Assembly: GCA_004369045.1 (NCBI GenBank)
Contig: ML213512.1
Coordinates: forward strand, 184,698-248,697
Direction: 5' to 3'
Length of the DNA stretch: 64,000 nucleotides
Source: Heliocybe sulcata
Taxonomy: Eukaryota; Basidiomycota; Agaricomycetes; Gloeophyllales; Gloeophyllaceae
In this document: piece by piece, positions 1-13,247 of the stretch
How positions within the stretch are numbered: position 1 is the stretch's first letter
How the letters are laid out: each line of letters starts with the position of its first letter
Program-made: the position numbers and the translations under genes
Notes under the pieces: generated by a model
What the model was told of the DNA's origin: nothing
Databases searched by the model: none
Seen by the model: only the letters and a program-made list of their open reading frames with translations

Positions 1-1195
1 GTGACTTCCCGATATTGGGTCACATTTACAGGGCAGTCATATATTCGGTTACTGGAAGTGTTTGTCGAAGGACAGGAGGATAACAGCCACATGGCACGTG
101 TTCTTGTTTCTGTTATGGCTTCCACCTTTCCATTCTTACTATTCCCTTCGCACGCGACTACCGCTTCGGTATCGCATCTGCTTCTTTTATCGCTGCTTCT
201 CTTTCTGCGCTGCACAAACCATGTCACTCGCTCATGCTTATAAGCTGGCGAGCTCCTGTTTATGGCGCTGCATTCCTTTTGCCCCCGCTCCGCGCCTCGC
301 ATACCAGCCGAAGTCTCGTTCGGTGTGTGCACTCTGAGATCTGAGTGTTTGCCCGCACCTGCGGGCTTACGGAACAGAAGTTGATGCGCTACGGTTCTGA
401 CCAGCCGCTCTCTCCGTCGACCTCATTGCGCAGACGAGGTAGGTGTCTACGCGCAAGAATTTTCCAGCGTATACTCTGTCACATGCGCTCAGGATGCAGA
501 ACATCCGTATGAGCCGAAGCTCGGTAAGCTGCAGTTCTTGTCCATGTTACGCGTGATTACTTATCTATGAATTGAGACCCTCCGTCCAAGGTGGCCACCT
601 GTCTTTTCCAGTTCGTCTTGCAGCTGCATTGGATGCATTGCGGTTGCTCATCGACATCAATGGAGTCTGTCACAACGAAAGCAATGGAAGCGGAGTCTGG
701 GGTCTTTGTGATATCGCATGCGGTAGAATCACCCCCTGGTCGCTCGACGTCATGGTTTGCTCTCTTTCCCAGCATAAAATGGCGGCCTCGCGAGTGTGTT
801 CCTTGCGCTGTCTTCTGGCGAGCTGCTACGGCCCATTCTACGCGGTGGGATTGACTCTGGAGAGGATTGAGTGACTGAGGTGAGCGCGAGTCCCAAGTTT
901 CAGGGATTATGGTTCGGCGGTGTGGAGCGGGTTCTGGGAGATAGAAGGATCGACGTGGTCAGGGTTTGGGATTCGTTGAGTTGTTTGCTGGGGCGTTGCG
1001 GGCATGATCATGTTTGGACACATGCGCCCTCCATCACGCGCTTGAGGGCGGTTCTCCTCCCAGCGACCTCTCATTTGACCTGGAAACTCTCCTGCCATTG
1101 TTCGGCAGACTCGGCGGCGTAGTACTACGGTGCGAGGGTACAACGTGGTATACATCCTGTTCCCCTTGTTAAGTATAGCACGGCTGCAGTTGGTG
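1..1195. other. gene-free left edge
   Basis: Several open frames of up to about 100 codons overlap on both strands. None has a recognisable domain, a coherent splice structure or codon bias, so I support no gene here. The right part presumably holds the promoter of the GH5 gene that starts at 1290. Confidence 0.5.
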
Positions 1196-1289
1196 CCGTC
1201 CTATATTCTACCCTTCTTTAAGCTCCCTTCCCCGGTGCTTACCCTCCCTCTTTGCCCCAGCTTGAGCATCCTCCACCTTCCCATCCATC
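1196..1289 (+). promoter_or_regulatory. pyrimidine-rich leader before the first GH5 gene
   Basis: The roughly 90 bases before the ATG at 1290 are dominated by C and T (runs such as CTTCCCCGG, CCCTCCCTC and CACCTTCCC). CT-rich tracts around transcription start sites are common in expressed fungal genes. That this is the core promoter or 5' leader is inference. I see no clear TATA box. Confidence 0.35.
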
Positions 1290-3871
1290 ATGTCCGAGCA
1301 TCCGGCCTCGGAGGCCTTTACGACCGCTCCGAACACTCCTGGGCTAGATGCAGCCCCACAAGAGCACTCGGCCAACGTCTCCTCCGAGAATGAGACTGCT
1401 CCTCATCCTCCCCAGGCACCATTCATGTCCTCTGGTCCGAACACCAGCGCCCCGTCCATCCAACCTTCCATAGGTACCCCCAGAGATTCCTATGGTCCCG
1501 TCGCTGGTATGCCCGCGACGCCTGCTGCAGAGAGCGGGACACTGCTAGCAGACGAGAAGGGGCTGGGAGCCGCGTCTGCAACTGGCTCGACGGCTGCGCT
1601 TGACTCTGGTGCTGCGAAGGAGGCGGGCCCTGCGCCCGCCCACACGAAAGGCAAGTGGCGGCGGCGCATGTGGTGGCTCGTCCCGCTGGTACTGTTCATC
1701 ATTGCTGCGATCGTGTTGGTTATTGTCTTGCCGGTCGTGTTGGTCGCGGACAAGAAAGGCGGGAGCAGCGGGTCTGGAGGGAGCGGGCAGCCGGCGAAGG
1801 GCAACCCGGAGAGCCCGAATGGTGCGACGACTGGCGGAGATGGGAGTTCGATCGTCACCCCCAATGGGACTTTTACGTACAGCAACTCGTATGGTGGGAT
1901 CTGTGCGTACATCCCCTTCTTTGCGATAAGTTTCTGCTTTGTGTTAATGCTATCGTTCGTGCCTTGCGCGCAGGGGTGGCCGATCCTAACAATCCATGGA
2001 ACGACAACGCGTACCCCAACTCGTGGACACCGCCTATTAACACCACATGGGACTGGAGCAAGGATAAGGTCAACGGCGTGAACCTCGGTGGCTGGTTTGT
2101 GCTCGAACCGTTCATCACCCCGGCGCTTTACCAGAAGTACAACGGCGCCATCGACGAGTGGACGCTGAGCGAGGCGATGCGGAATGATACCGGCGAGGGC
2201 GGCGGGATTGGACAGATCGAGGACCATTATAACACGTTCATTGTGAGTGCGGGCGTCCCCTCTGAGGCTGGGACGTTGCTGACGCGGCGTGCAGACGGAG
2301 GAGGACTTTGCGCAGATCGCGGGGGCGGGCCTGAACTGGGTGCGCGTGCCGATTCCGTACTGGGCGATCGAGACGTGGGAGGGGGAGCCATTCCTCGAGG
2401 GGGTTGCGTGGAAGTGAGTTCGCTTTGCTTTTGTTGATGCACTGTGACTGAATGCGCGGCTGGTAGGTATATTCTGAGGATGTTTAGTTGGGCGAGGAAG
2501 TACGGTTTGAGAGTGAATTTGGACTTGCATACGGTGCCCGGGTCGCAGAACGGTGAGTGGGTCCGGATCCGGATGCCGATTTGAGGCTTTGCTAATGCGA
2601 AAGGTGTCCGTGCAGGCTACAACCACTCTGGTCGGTTCGGGCAGGTGAACTTTTTGTTCGGTGTCATGGGGATTGCCAACGCACAGCGGACGATGGATTA
2701 TATCCGGATCATTGCGGAGTTTATTTCGCAGCCCGAGTACAAGAATCTCGTGCCGATGTTTGGGATCGTGAACGAGCCGCTGTTGACGCAGATCGGCCAG
2801 GATGTGTTGACGAGATTGTGAGTCCGTGTTTTAGTTCCCTTGGGTTTTCTGACAGTGGCGGGGATACTCCAGCTACTTGCAGGCGCACGACATGATCCGC
2901 AACATTGGGGGGTACGGCGCTGGGAACGGGCCGTACATCTCGATCCACGACGGGTTCATCGCGGATAATGCGTGGGCGGACTTCCTGCCTGGGTCGGACC
3001 GTATCATATTGGACACGCACCCGTACTTTGCGTTCGACGGCGCGCCGAACAATGCGCCCGTCGCCACTACTGATCCCGTCGGCGGGGTGTGGCCTCAGCA
3101 GGCGTGCAACGGGTGGGGACCGACGATGAACCAGAGTTTGGAGGCGTTTGGGGTGACGGTCGCTGGGGAGTGGAGCGTGGGGTATAATGATTGCGGGCTG
3201 TTCGTCGAGGGTGTGAATATACCGGCAAGGTATCAGGGTGATTGCAGTATCTTCCAGGACGCGAGCCAGTGGAATGAGACGATGAAGGATGGGCTGAAGA
3301 TGTTTGCGATGGCGACGATGGACGCTTTGCAGAATTGGTTCTTCTGGACGTGGAAGGTGCGTAGCGCACTGCGTAGTTTGGTTGTTGCTGACCATGTGTG
3401 TAGATTGATAACTCGACGGCGGGGCACGTCGAGGCGCCGCTGTGGTCGTACCAGCTGGGCCTCGAGAACGGGTGGATCCCGACGGACCCGCGCACAGCAG
3501 CGGGGACGTGTGCTTCCCTGTCCGTCAGCGGGCCAGTGTTCAACGGGAGCTTCCAGTCGTGGCAGACGGGCGGCGAGGGCGCGGGGACGGTCGCAGCGAC
3601 GGCGCTTGCGTCCTTCTCGGCATACCCGCCCCCTCAACTTTCCGGCATACCGGACCCGGCGGGCGTATCGCTGTTGCCGGTGTATACGAGCACAGGGTCG
3701 GTGGCCACGTTGGCGATGCCGACGTTTACGAATCGGATTACTGTCTCGGAGGGGGACGGGTGGTATGATAGGACGGACGGCGGTGCTGCGCCGACGGCGA
3801 TTGGAGGATGCTCGTACTTGGATGCGTGGAGTGCGGCGAATGCGCCGATGCCGACTGGGGTGTGTACGTGA
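1290..3871 (+). CDS. membrane-anchored GH5 glucan 1,3-beta-glucosidase (copy 1)
   Basis: Predicted exo-beta-1,3-glucanase of glycoside hydrolase family 5, the EXG-like type held in the membrane, which trims or remodels cell-wall beta-1,3-glucan. Seven exons (1290-1902, 1974-2242, 2295-2413, 2467-2552, 2616-2817, 2873-3356, 3404-3871) give 746 residues in one consistent frame. The order is: a Ser/Pro-rich cytosolic tail of about 125 residues, a basic stop (KWRRR), one hydrophobic segment (LVPLVLFIIAAIVLVIVL), a Gly/Ser linker, then the catalytic domain beginning near VNLGGWFVLEPF. The acid/base Glu is in the NEP of GIVNEPLL. The nucleophile is probably the Glu of VAGEWS. A type II topology with an outward-facing catalytic domain is inferred. 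A paralogue lies at 30731-33254. Long open frames on the opposite strand here are shadows. Confidence 0.93.
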
Positions 3872-6800
3872 GGTGGGGTGGAGTGGGTTGGGTTGGGGAA
3901 GGATGTGCGTTTGCGTGCTGGATTTTTCTGTTTTTGAGGGGATTGGTTGGGTGTCGGGACTCGTAGGGTACTGTGATACACGATTGGTAGACTGTATTCG
4001 GGAGGGTGGTGTGCTAGTGATAGGATACGTCGAGCCATAGGACTCGCAGGAGATTTGGGGCACGATGAAGGATAGTTGCGGTCTTCGATATAGTGACATG
4101 CTGGAGGCGGGGGCGTAAAGTGTTAATTATACTCTGATGTGGCCATTGAAGGAGTTGGATAAGAATGCATATTCGTCCCGTCTTGCTCTCATTGTGTAGG
4201 CACCTTACAGGGGAGAGAAATACAATTTTATGCATTTTATTTGTGTGTCTGAAGAGTGCAGGAGAGATACCGGAAAGGTACGTCACATTTCATCCTCCCG
4301 AAGCTGCGATATCGCGTCCGTATGTCGGTCGGCATGGCATGAAGGACTGTATAACATGTTTAGATACTGTTCTAACTTGCTGCAACCGTAGCATATCCTC
4401 GAGAAAAACAAATCCTGCAAATATTACTGACAGTCTCTATGCATGTCGAGCCCCTCATGTTTCGTCTCCGTATCCAACACCGTGCCACACATTCTCATCC
4501 TAGCTTCACACAATGTATATCTATGTGCCTAAGCTTTACCCAAATTCTTTGGTACGTTTGGAACGAGATAGGTTGAAAGGGGATTGCGAAATGATGGTTC
4601 ACGCGCACGTGCGGCGGCGTGTCATCAAATCGCCGCCGCCACCACCACCATCGTCCGAATATTAACATTTAATTTGTCGCCTCGTATTCTCCACCGTACC
4701 TCGATTAACCCTCATTGGTGAATACGGCCACAGTCCTGATGACTGACACCGGGGAGAATATCAGCCTTTGTTTCATGCGACTGTACGCGGAAGGTATATA
4801 TGCTGGCATGCTGCATCTGGAGTACCGAATACCTGAAGAAAGCGAAGACTCGGATCCGTTTCGGAAGCCCTTGAAGATGGCGGGCGGAAGAGAACGAGGT
4901 CTTGCTCGTCTGCTCTTATGGTCCAGGTCCGATCCCGTCTGCTGGAGCTTGAAGGCAAGTCCGAAGTTGGTACGAATGTGTAAAAAGGCATTGATCTCAC
5001 TAGACAGTGCGTGGGTGCCGTGCCGTGCCACAGCTGAAAAGTGACCTCCGGTTGGCATACTCGAGCGAATTGACCCATCTTGTGCATCGGCTTGGCCAAA
5101 TCCAGGACATCGGTTATTGAAGTTTGAAAGCTCGGCGCCCGCAACTGCTAGAAAACTGTCTCATGCATGTGGCTTTACAGACGTATCTGCGATTTGGTGA
5201 GTAGTGTTCTGTCTGATGGAGGAAAGCCCGGGACTGATTTGCTGCGGAAGATACCTCGGCCGACGTGTTTCATAGAAATGAACCGACAAGTGGGGGAGAT
5301 GCAGACCGCGCGTCGGATGCTGAGCGTGCTTAATCTCGTACACTGGACATCTCTGCCGTCCCAGCGGATGGCGCAGCTTTGCCAATCCCTCGGATCAATC
5401 CCCGCCCAATTTCTGCACCGACGTACGTCCGATGTGAAGGGCTCCTACCGAACATCGGCGATCCACTCGTTCGCCGAGCTCGCGTTCCCATTTCACGATT
5501 CGTTCCGGCACGCCGCTGTTGACGCAGCAGAATCGAGAACCCATTCGATGCTTCTTGAGAGATGCCGTAGGAATTGACCGCCCAGAGAGGTCTTGTCTGG
5601 TCAATTCCGCATTTCTGGAAGAATACCACTGTCTGATGACCATCTCTCGCAGGGACGAATTACTGGACCAAGGCGTATACGCCCCATTGGTCGACCAGCC
5701 TTCCGTCACCTTGAATGGCTGACATCTTCGTGTCCATTCCATCTTGAGCTGTGGCTCCAGCTCTTAATATCCTCTGCTGTAACCATCTGTCAAGATGTCA
5801 TGATACCGAAGATTGCCCTCCCGAGAGCTCGTAGGCCCTTCCGTCCTTGAATTCTATTGATTCATACTCAGCGCGTCTCCAATTGCACTGCTGTACTGTT
5901 GTGCGGGCGTGTCAATGCCGTGCCAGATGGTGATTGCTCTCCGTATCGCGACGGCGCAGGTATGGTCATGGAGCCGGACTTAGGCAAAGACTGGGAGATG
6001 TTCTGGCGCCCAAAGACAGGCCATCGCCGAGAGGGCCTGGATCCTTTGCGACTGATCTCATAGGCCCACCCAGCGTTTCTCTTTTTGACGAAGGCAGTGG
6101 TCCTGCGTAGCCTAGGAGCGTGATGAAAGCCCTCGTACGCTCGCGAAGGCGCGTGCGACCTGGTAGGGTCCGCTTAGTACTCCTCCGCTTGTCTCTATGC
6201 CGCTGGCGGCAGTCACCCTACCTTCGAGGGCCGTTTTACAACGAACCTACGACGTGCCTATCGCCCCTCGTCGCTGGATGCCAGGATCGCACTGGCGCCA
6301 TCTGATAGCCGTTAACCTCCATTACAGAGGAGAGCCAGAGAGTCACGACTACTAGGCGACATTGTCATCTGACATTAAGCGTCTATCGTTCTGAAATATC
6401 AGGGCGCCGGCTGATCAAGGGCGCGGGGCGCTTTTCAATGAAAAGGTCTCAAGACCTCTGCCTGCTTGGTTTGGCGTCTCACCGCCATCGCTACTCAAAC
6501 TCTTAAGCCTTGTTTTGCCACCGGCGAAGTGTGCCTTCCTGTTCCCCAGCCTTCACTCGGGGACGTCTAGTATTCTGCGATCAGGCGCGTTCATCATCTA
6601 CTGCATCTCCCTTCGTTATTCTATGCCGAATTGCTTCGTTTATTTGCCGGCAGAGTGCACCGAAGAGAAGAGGGTTATACCCTGGGTTCAGATGCTTTAA
6701 GTCGTCGCGCTTTACTGTTGACTGCATATAAGCTGCTACTTCAGGCTCGGTTTTCCTCTGGCATGTCTCATTTCACGGGCATACCGGTGCTGTCTCTGAT

Positions 6801-9800
6801 GATTCCGGGGACGTTCGGGACTTTTGGCTTATTCGCATCGATCTCGGTTTCTAGAACGATGGTGTCAAGAAGCCGTCACGCACGCGCGCGTTTGCCGTAA
6901 CGCACTATGCCTTCATATCTATCGTCCAACCCAGGAGACTCCGAGGCTTCGCCGTATTCCGACAACACTCCTCATTCGCCTAGCCTCGACCTCGTGTTGA
7001 AATGCATCATACCGGTGAGTTCCTCAGTAGGCCCTTTCACGGATCTTTGGTTCTTCGATAGCAAACGGCGGGCGTATCAAGTCTTTAGACGCTTTAGGTG
7101 ACTCTGAGCGCCTTGATCGAGCGCCGTAGAGATGATAGGTACTCAGTCACCAATCAACCTTCCGTAGACTCCTTCGCAAATTCTACGGCGACTGCCATGA
7201 AGACCTCTGGACTGTCAATATCCGAAATCTGTACGAAGGCTAGCTGTTCGCACATGTCTGGCATTCTCTAAATCTCATTCTCACTGCTTTCGACGACCAA
7301 GTGGGCGATCCGCTGGACACTGCTCTCTCCGTAGCGGCTCTATGGCTTCGATCTGGATTGACCCGGTTTCGCAAGCTTTCCAATTCGGCTCATCTATCAC
7401 AGGAAGGGTGCGGTAAAATTGGGTATGTGGGACACACGGATTAGTCTCTCCGAGTTGATAAATTGCATCTAGAGTTCTTGACCTTTAATAGGCCGATGGG
7501 TGCGAATGTTGGACAGATCGCGTACGTACTATGCTCGAGCAGAAAAATTTCCCATTCGATGTATGCCTAGGATTTCAAGTTGTGGACAACATGGCTCGAT
7601 GGGGGTCCTGTACCTGGACTTTGAGCGTTAATGTCAGAGAACTGGCCATCCTCGACAGTAGAGTCAGGCTATTGACCAGACGTTGCAGTGTTGACTATTA
7701 TCGCCGAAAGTTGGCACCATAGAGTCTTCAAGCAAGCTCACTGCGCTACCACTGACGCCAGAGCTGGTCCATATATGCATCTGCCCCAGTGATCCCTTGC
7801 TCACAATGGTCCTGGCCGATATACCATGATGTCCACAGCTACCCGTCCATGGAAACGAAGTTACCGCAAGTCGTGCTTAATCCGCCTGAATATGGTCTTG
7901 TCTCTAATACAGAGGACATCGAGAATAGTTGGGAGTTACGGGACGTAGGGCGTTTGAATCAGGAAAGTATACTTCCTCCCGGGTACGCGTGTGACCTCCG
8001 GTACGTCATGTCGCATAGTCCGGGCTATCTTTCGCGTAATGAACGAGTACCTAAGATATCGATGAATACATAGGGCATACCAACGACATTTTATAGACGC
8101 ACCTTCGCAAAACGTCGGGCAATATTCGACGTCGACATGAATAGGCGGCCGGTACAAAGTGAAGGTACGTCATGTGAGTTCACTGGATGATATTGATGGA
8201 AACCTCACGCTCAACAGAGTTGGGAATCGCTGTCAAGACGCTCCAGGTGCAGCTGAGCCGCCGGAGTGCGGGATCCCGTACGCGCTCCTCTTCTTCGGAG
8301 CGACAATGGAACTATAGGTACGCATGTGATGATCTCTCGGGCGTCTATCCCTGTTCTTGAAGATCATGTTCATTGCGCCCAACTGTACGCTCAAAGAGCT
8401 GAGTCTGGAAAACGCTGTCAAGGCCGGGCCATGTTGTAACGAGCTCTGAGGCGTTTGGGGACGCAGATCTGTTGATTGACATTTTCGCCCGAGGGATAAT
8501 GCATCCACTCTCTCAGCTCCATGGTTCCAGTAGCTGCGGTATTTTCTGTAGGATCGCCTCAACTCTAGTACGAGATGGAGGAAAAGAACTCCCACCTGTC
8601 CGATATTCTAAGTGGCGGCCAAAATTGTGCCGCTTCTCTCTGCGTCCATCAGCCCTTGTCATTATTCTGATACCTCCTTTTTAAACAGAGTCTAATCCCC
8701 GACGGAGGTCGCTCGAGCCGAACAACCCGTTAGATGAATTGCATAGCATCCGATTCCGGAAACGTTCTATTCGGTAGGCTCCAAAGCCGTTACCGCTGTG
8801 CACTTACTCGAGGCCTCATCAGGCCGCTGCGAATCCTGGAGGTCCTGTTCCGCTGTCAAGCCAATCGGCGGTATGGCGTCGTTCCGAAACTTGTGCCTAG
8901 TCTAAAGAGGGCCTGTATCTTTGAATCATTGGTGAGTTCGTATCGCGAAGGCAACTTAATACCGGGGACGTACCAGAGTTGTGTCAGCAAAAGCAACCAT
9001 GCAAAGCAGTTGGATGTATAGTTGATACCCATTCACTAGCTCGCTTTGGAATTGACTACAAATTCTATTTCCTTCTGCAGTTCGGAAAGTTGGCTTACAG
9101 TCACTCGTTGGACCTCTGTAAGCAACGGCCTGGCGGGCGGGAGCAATTCCTCCCCACATCAAACCACAGGTACGATAGTGGCATGAGAGTCCGGCTGTTT
9201 CAATACTGATCTGCAGCTTTTGCTTATTGTAGCAATATAGATGCGACGTCCAATGTGGAGTTGACGCACATGTGCCGGCATCGGTCTTGCACCAACCGCT
9301 CTGTAACCAAGGCCAGCAGGAGAAGAGAAGAGTCTTACACGTAGGTTCGACCGGGTAGTCTGACGGCTCGCTTCTTGCCCTCGACAGAGTGTTCCGGTGG
9401 ATGGCTACCGAAGTAGCAAATACGATACGCCCCAACGTAGTCGAGATGGTTGATTCTTGGCTAATACGGCAAGTACCTTGTTGTCACTTTACCTGAACGA
9501 CCCGCAACTATTGTAGCCATCCTGATGTTCGGGAAACATGCCGGGGCCTGTTTCAGGCCAGATCTGCAGTTTTAACCCGTCGCAGGAAGCGATCATACCA
9601 GACCAGTCTCGGTCGCCATTCACGTTGATCAGTTCGGTGTTACAGGTGCCTATATCGCTCGTCAGCATTCGCTATCCCTGACCCGGAATCAGTCCACTAG
9701 ATCAGGAAGCCTCCATTGTCCCGTCAAGGCAGCCACAGCATGATCTCGAAATTCGCGCACCTTGGCAGTTGGGGAGAAGTAGCAGTCTCGTAGCCTCATG

Positions 9801-12800
9801 GAAACCGGAACGTCGGCTCATTGGGAGCAAAGTATGTCTCCGGCGTTTGTGCCCATACTAGGGACATGCATCCTGAGCCCGTATGGCACATCCGTTGCTT
9901 GTTACGCATCATTCCTGCAAAGATTATCCATCGCTGCTACAAATCAAACCAACATGGCGACCTCGCTTTCTTACGAGAAGAAGATGAGAACACCAGAAGC
10001 ACGTCCCGGTCGCTAGCGATACAGCCGTTTGGTAAACTCTGAAGATGGGACGCGGGCCTCTTTGACGATTCTGGCAACGCGCCTTTTCAAGGGCGATCTG
10101 CACCCTTCCCGGGACGTGCTTATCGAGCTTGACTTTGGTTTGGCATCTCCATTGCTGTCAACATGCATCGTTAATGAAGTGGCCAGGATACGTGCTCCAT
10201 GCAAGTGCAGACACGGCTGGCGCGTCCGAAGTGCTGCGCACGTCGTAGAAGACTGGGGTAGGTGTCCCCATTGATGAATCGAGCGAACGTAGTCTCGCTA
10301 GAGGGACGAGGTTAACCTCTGCCTAGACGCTTGTTTTCGAGACCAGGGCCAGCGTCTCGTCTACGCGTGCTAGCGCGAATAGATCGACGCCTCAGTATTT
10401 GGCCATCACGACCTACCACGGCCCCGTCTCCCGTCTCCGTGACAGTTAGAATGGTTGGTCGTGCCGAAGCTGCGATTCAAACAAGGCAGTGCCATCTTTA
10501 TCTGGTACTTTCCAACCCACTTTGATGGTCTCGGGCAGAATGCATCGGTCTTGTATTTGGGTGCTGCTTCCCCCCAACTCAAAGTGACCGTCTTCGGGAG
10601 GGTGATGGTAGAGATGGGAGAGGGCCGCATGGGCACTGCCTAAACTTGTCGGTTTGTGGTGCCGAAGTGAGCGATGAACTCTGCAAGTTGGGGAACATGG
10701 GTGTGGCCCCGGTGGCGGAGAGCGGAGAACCGATAGCCACCATGTATGCTCAACGATAGTCGTAGGTGCATTCAAGTGCGTTTTGGGAACTTTAGTCCTG
10801 TTTGATTTCGTCGAGCCGAGAGCATCGTCGACGGCGATGCAGATTATCATAGGTACGTGGAGGCTGCCCGACCCACTCCCGAGGCCAGACGCAGCAGTTG
10901 TATCTGCCATACCACCTTCCATGCCTGAAGCACCCAAGTCAGATTTGTACGGGCATCCTCAGTACGGGCGGGGGCAGAAGAGCAGAGCCCGCCGCATGCG
11001 GTCGGTAGCCTCATTCCGCGCTTCCATGCGTCCTGCCACGGGAGCATCATAGCCCAGCCCGAGCTGATCTGCCCATCTTCGATTGACAATTGACTTGATT
11101 GAACTGCATGTATACTCCCGATCTTGGTGATGGACGCGCTGCGGACTGAACAGATCATTGGGCGGTGGTCGATAGCCTCGTGCCCTTCGATTCTGGGGCT
11201 GGGGGTGCGTCTTGCGCGCATCGACTAGGAGGGAGAGGCCACCCACTGGAACGTGCTGGGGTGTATTCAAATACTATAGTTATCCCCCAGGCCGGTGCTG
11301 GTAAGTCGGCAGTGGTGCGCCACTTTGACAGAGAAACACGTTTCGAGGGAGACGAGGATGGGAGACGAAGAGGGCTTCGCAAGGTTCGATGGGTCGGGCC
11401 AGGGTAATGGCGTAACGGCAGCAGGTCGTCATCGTCCTGGCATCGTTTGACGTCGGCAGTCAGACATCGCCCGATGCATCGCGGACGAAGCCAAGCACGG
11501 CGGCGGCGGCGGCCTTGTCAATGACAGAGCCCTCCTATCCGACGCAGGCGTAGTGTCGATCCGACACCGCCAATCTATAATTGTCGTCAGATAATGGTCA
11601 GAATATCGGAATACAAACGTTACGTGCTTATGCTTGGGGAGAACAAGGTATAAGCTCTATCGATGGGCGGCGTGCCGTTATATGTTCCGTGAGCGAGCGA
11701 GATCACATCTCGGGCTTCCCGAGGCGGCGGGCCGACGCCCCGGGCGCTTCTTTATAATGAAAGAAGCAAGCGCCGCTTAGCTCACCTCGTGAGATTGGCG
11801 ATTGCCGCGTCGAGCGCTTCGACCGGACAAGGCCTCCCTTGTGTTTTTTTTTGACATTGTTCTCTTAAGAGTTGATTATGTTAGACATTGTATTTGCGCG
11901 TGCTTCTACAGAGCTTTGATAGCCTCCGGGGCTGTGAAACGTGATGGGAGCGACTTGTCGCGGGAAAGACGAACGACCGTCCCAGTACAGGTTTATGGGC
12001 GTCACGGCGCACAATATGCAGCACATTGAATCGCGGAATGGCGGCTGTGTAGTGTTTGTCGGGAGACAATCTGCCCCGACGATTCTAATGATAAATGCAG
12101 TGTGAAATGCGCCATTTTGCAGTGCAAGGAAAGTTAGAGGCCGAGCTGCATCGCACTGCGGGCTTGAGGAGCCCCGCGTCCGGAAGGATCTCTGCAGAAC
12201 ATCTGGATCTAGCGTGTATCGCGCGTGTTGATCTGGCTCTCGTCATAGCCAGAGGTCGAAGAGGCTCGAATACGACCAGGCGTAGGCCCCGGAGCTTGGG
12301 GCACGCTTGCCTGAAAGAGCGGTTAGGCGTTATGCGATACGCGGTGATGCTCACAATACCATATCCGTGGCCGCCGCACCGATGGTTGGCGCTCTCTCGG
12401 TTTAGACGCACCAATTAATCGCGACGAGGACGCGTCGGCGTGGCGGGTGCCCACGGTCGCGTTCTTCCGTCAGAAAGCCCCCGATATGTCTCTCGTCAAC
12501 CCAAGGCGTCTGTTCGGCATAGGCGAGCGAATGCCCATAGGCGTCACGATCGACAGGCGTTTACGGAAAGGCAAGCGGTAGGGTCGTGGGAAGAGTATCG
12601 AAATTCAGACTCCGACGAGTCTACCTTGAAACCTTAATTTGTGTTCTTTGTGGACTTCTCATATATCAGACCCAACGGGGCGGCGTCTGGCTATAGATTG
12701 CGAGATTCCTTGCTGGTGACGATGCATGGCCGCTGAGTTTGGGATAGCACTATGGCCTTGTTGGGCGTTGTTCGGATCGATGCTGCGGTGAGGTCTATCC

Positions 12801-13192
12801 CCGCGCAAAGGACGAGTGGCAGTGACGCGTCTCCGAAGTGGGTTCGGGGTCGCCGGGAGACGCCGCGTCCGCTGAAATCGTGATGCCCCCGAGGAGCGAT
12901 CGCCAGATCTCAGTCGCTCGCTCGCCCATTTGCCTGAAACGCCTTCGCCAATCTCGACACCCAGCCGGCGGCGGCCAGACGCGCCGTAATAATGGCCTCG
13001 GTGTGCACCGAAAATATGGAATTTGGTAAGGTCGGGAGTGGGCTGGTGTGGCGGCAGGTTAATTACCGTCCGGCGTCCCAGTCGCTTCTTGACAAGGCTT
13101 CGACCGAAGATCCGTTCTCCAGCCCGAAACTGAACCCAGCCAGTCTGATTTTCACACTCCGGCGATCCACCGATCCCGTGCCCGCCTTTTCC
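3872..13192. other. 9.3 kb stretch without a supportable gene
   Basis: Only short overlapping frames occur here, mostly 60-170 codons, on both strands. None shows a domain I recognise, and none joins into a spliced model. There is no AT-rich decay typical of heavy repeat-induced mutation: base composition stays near that of the genes. I recognised no transposase or reverse transcriptase and saw no clean terminal repeats. It may be old, eroded repeat DNA or long non-coding sequence. Confidence 0.5.
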
Positions 13193-13200
13193 TATAAGAA
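13193..13200 (+). promoter_or_regulatory. possible TATA-like element of the TEA gene
   Basis: TATAAGAA lies 48 bases before the ATG at 13248 and is followed by a CT-rich stretch. The position suits a short fungal leader, but the match is weak and the role is inferred. Confidence 0.3.
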
Positions 13201-13247
13201 TTACCTCCCTCTGCTCCTCCCAGAATGCCGAACTGCCCAGCCCGACA

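Noticed and set aside
1490-2626. 378-codon open frame on the minus strand
   Set aside because: It is the antisense shadow of the GC-rich GH5 gene, has no domain and crosses the introns of the + strand gene.
3233-4099. 288-codon minus-strand frame, Arg-rich
   Set aside because: Shadow of the GH5 last exons. Its Arg/Pro/Ser bias is typical of antisense reading of GC-rich coding DNA.
4705-5850. Overlapping open frames of 100-136 codons on both strands
   Set aside because: No recognisable domain, no splice structure and similar lengths in all frames. I tried to read integrase or glycoside hydrolase motifs in the minus frames and could not.
11280-11330. P-loop-like peptide AGAGKSAVV
   Set aside because: Isolated in a short frame, without Walker B or the rest of an NTPase fold.
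11746-11767. Hairpin GCTTCTTT-ATAATG-AAAGAAGC as a terminator
   Set aside because: The 8-bp stem is perfect, but no gene ends nearby and intrinsic hairpin terminators are not a feature of RNA polymerase II genes. Likely chance.
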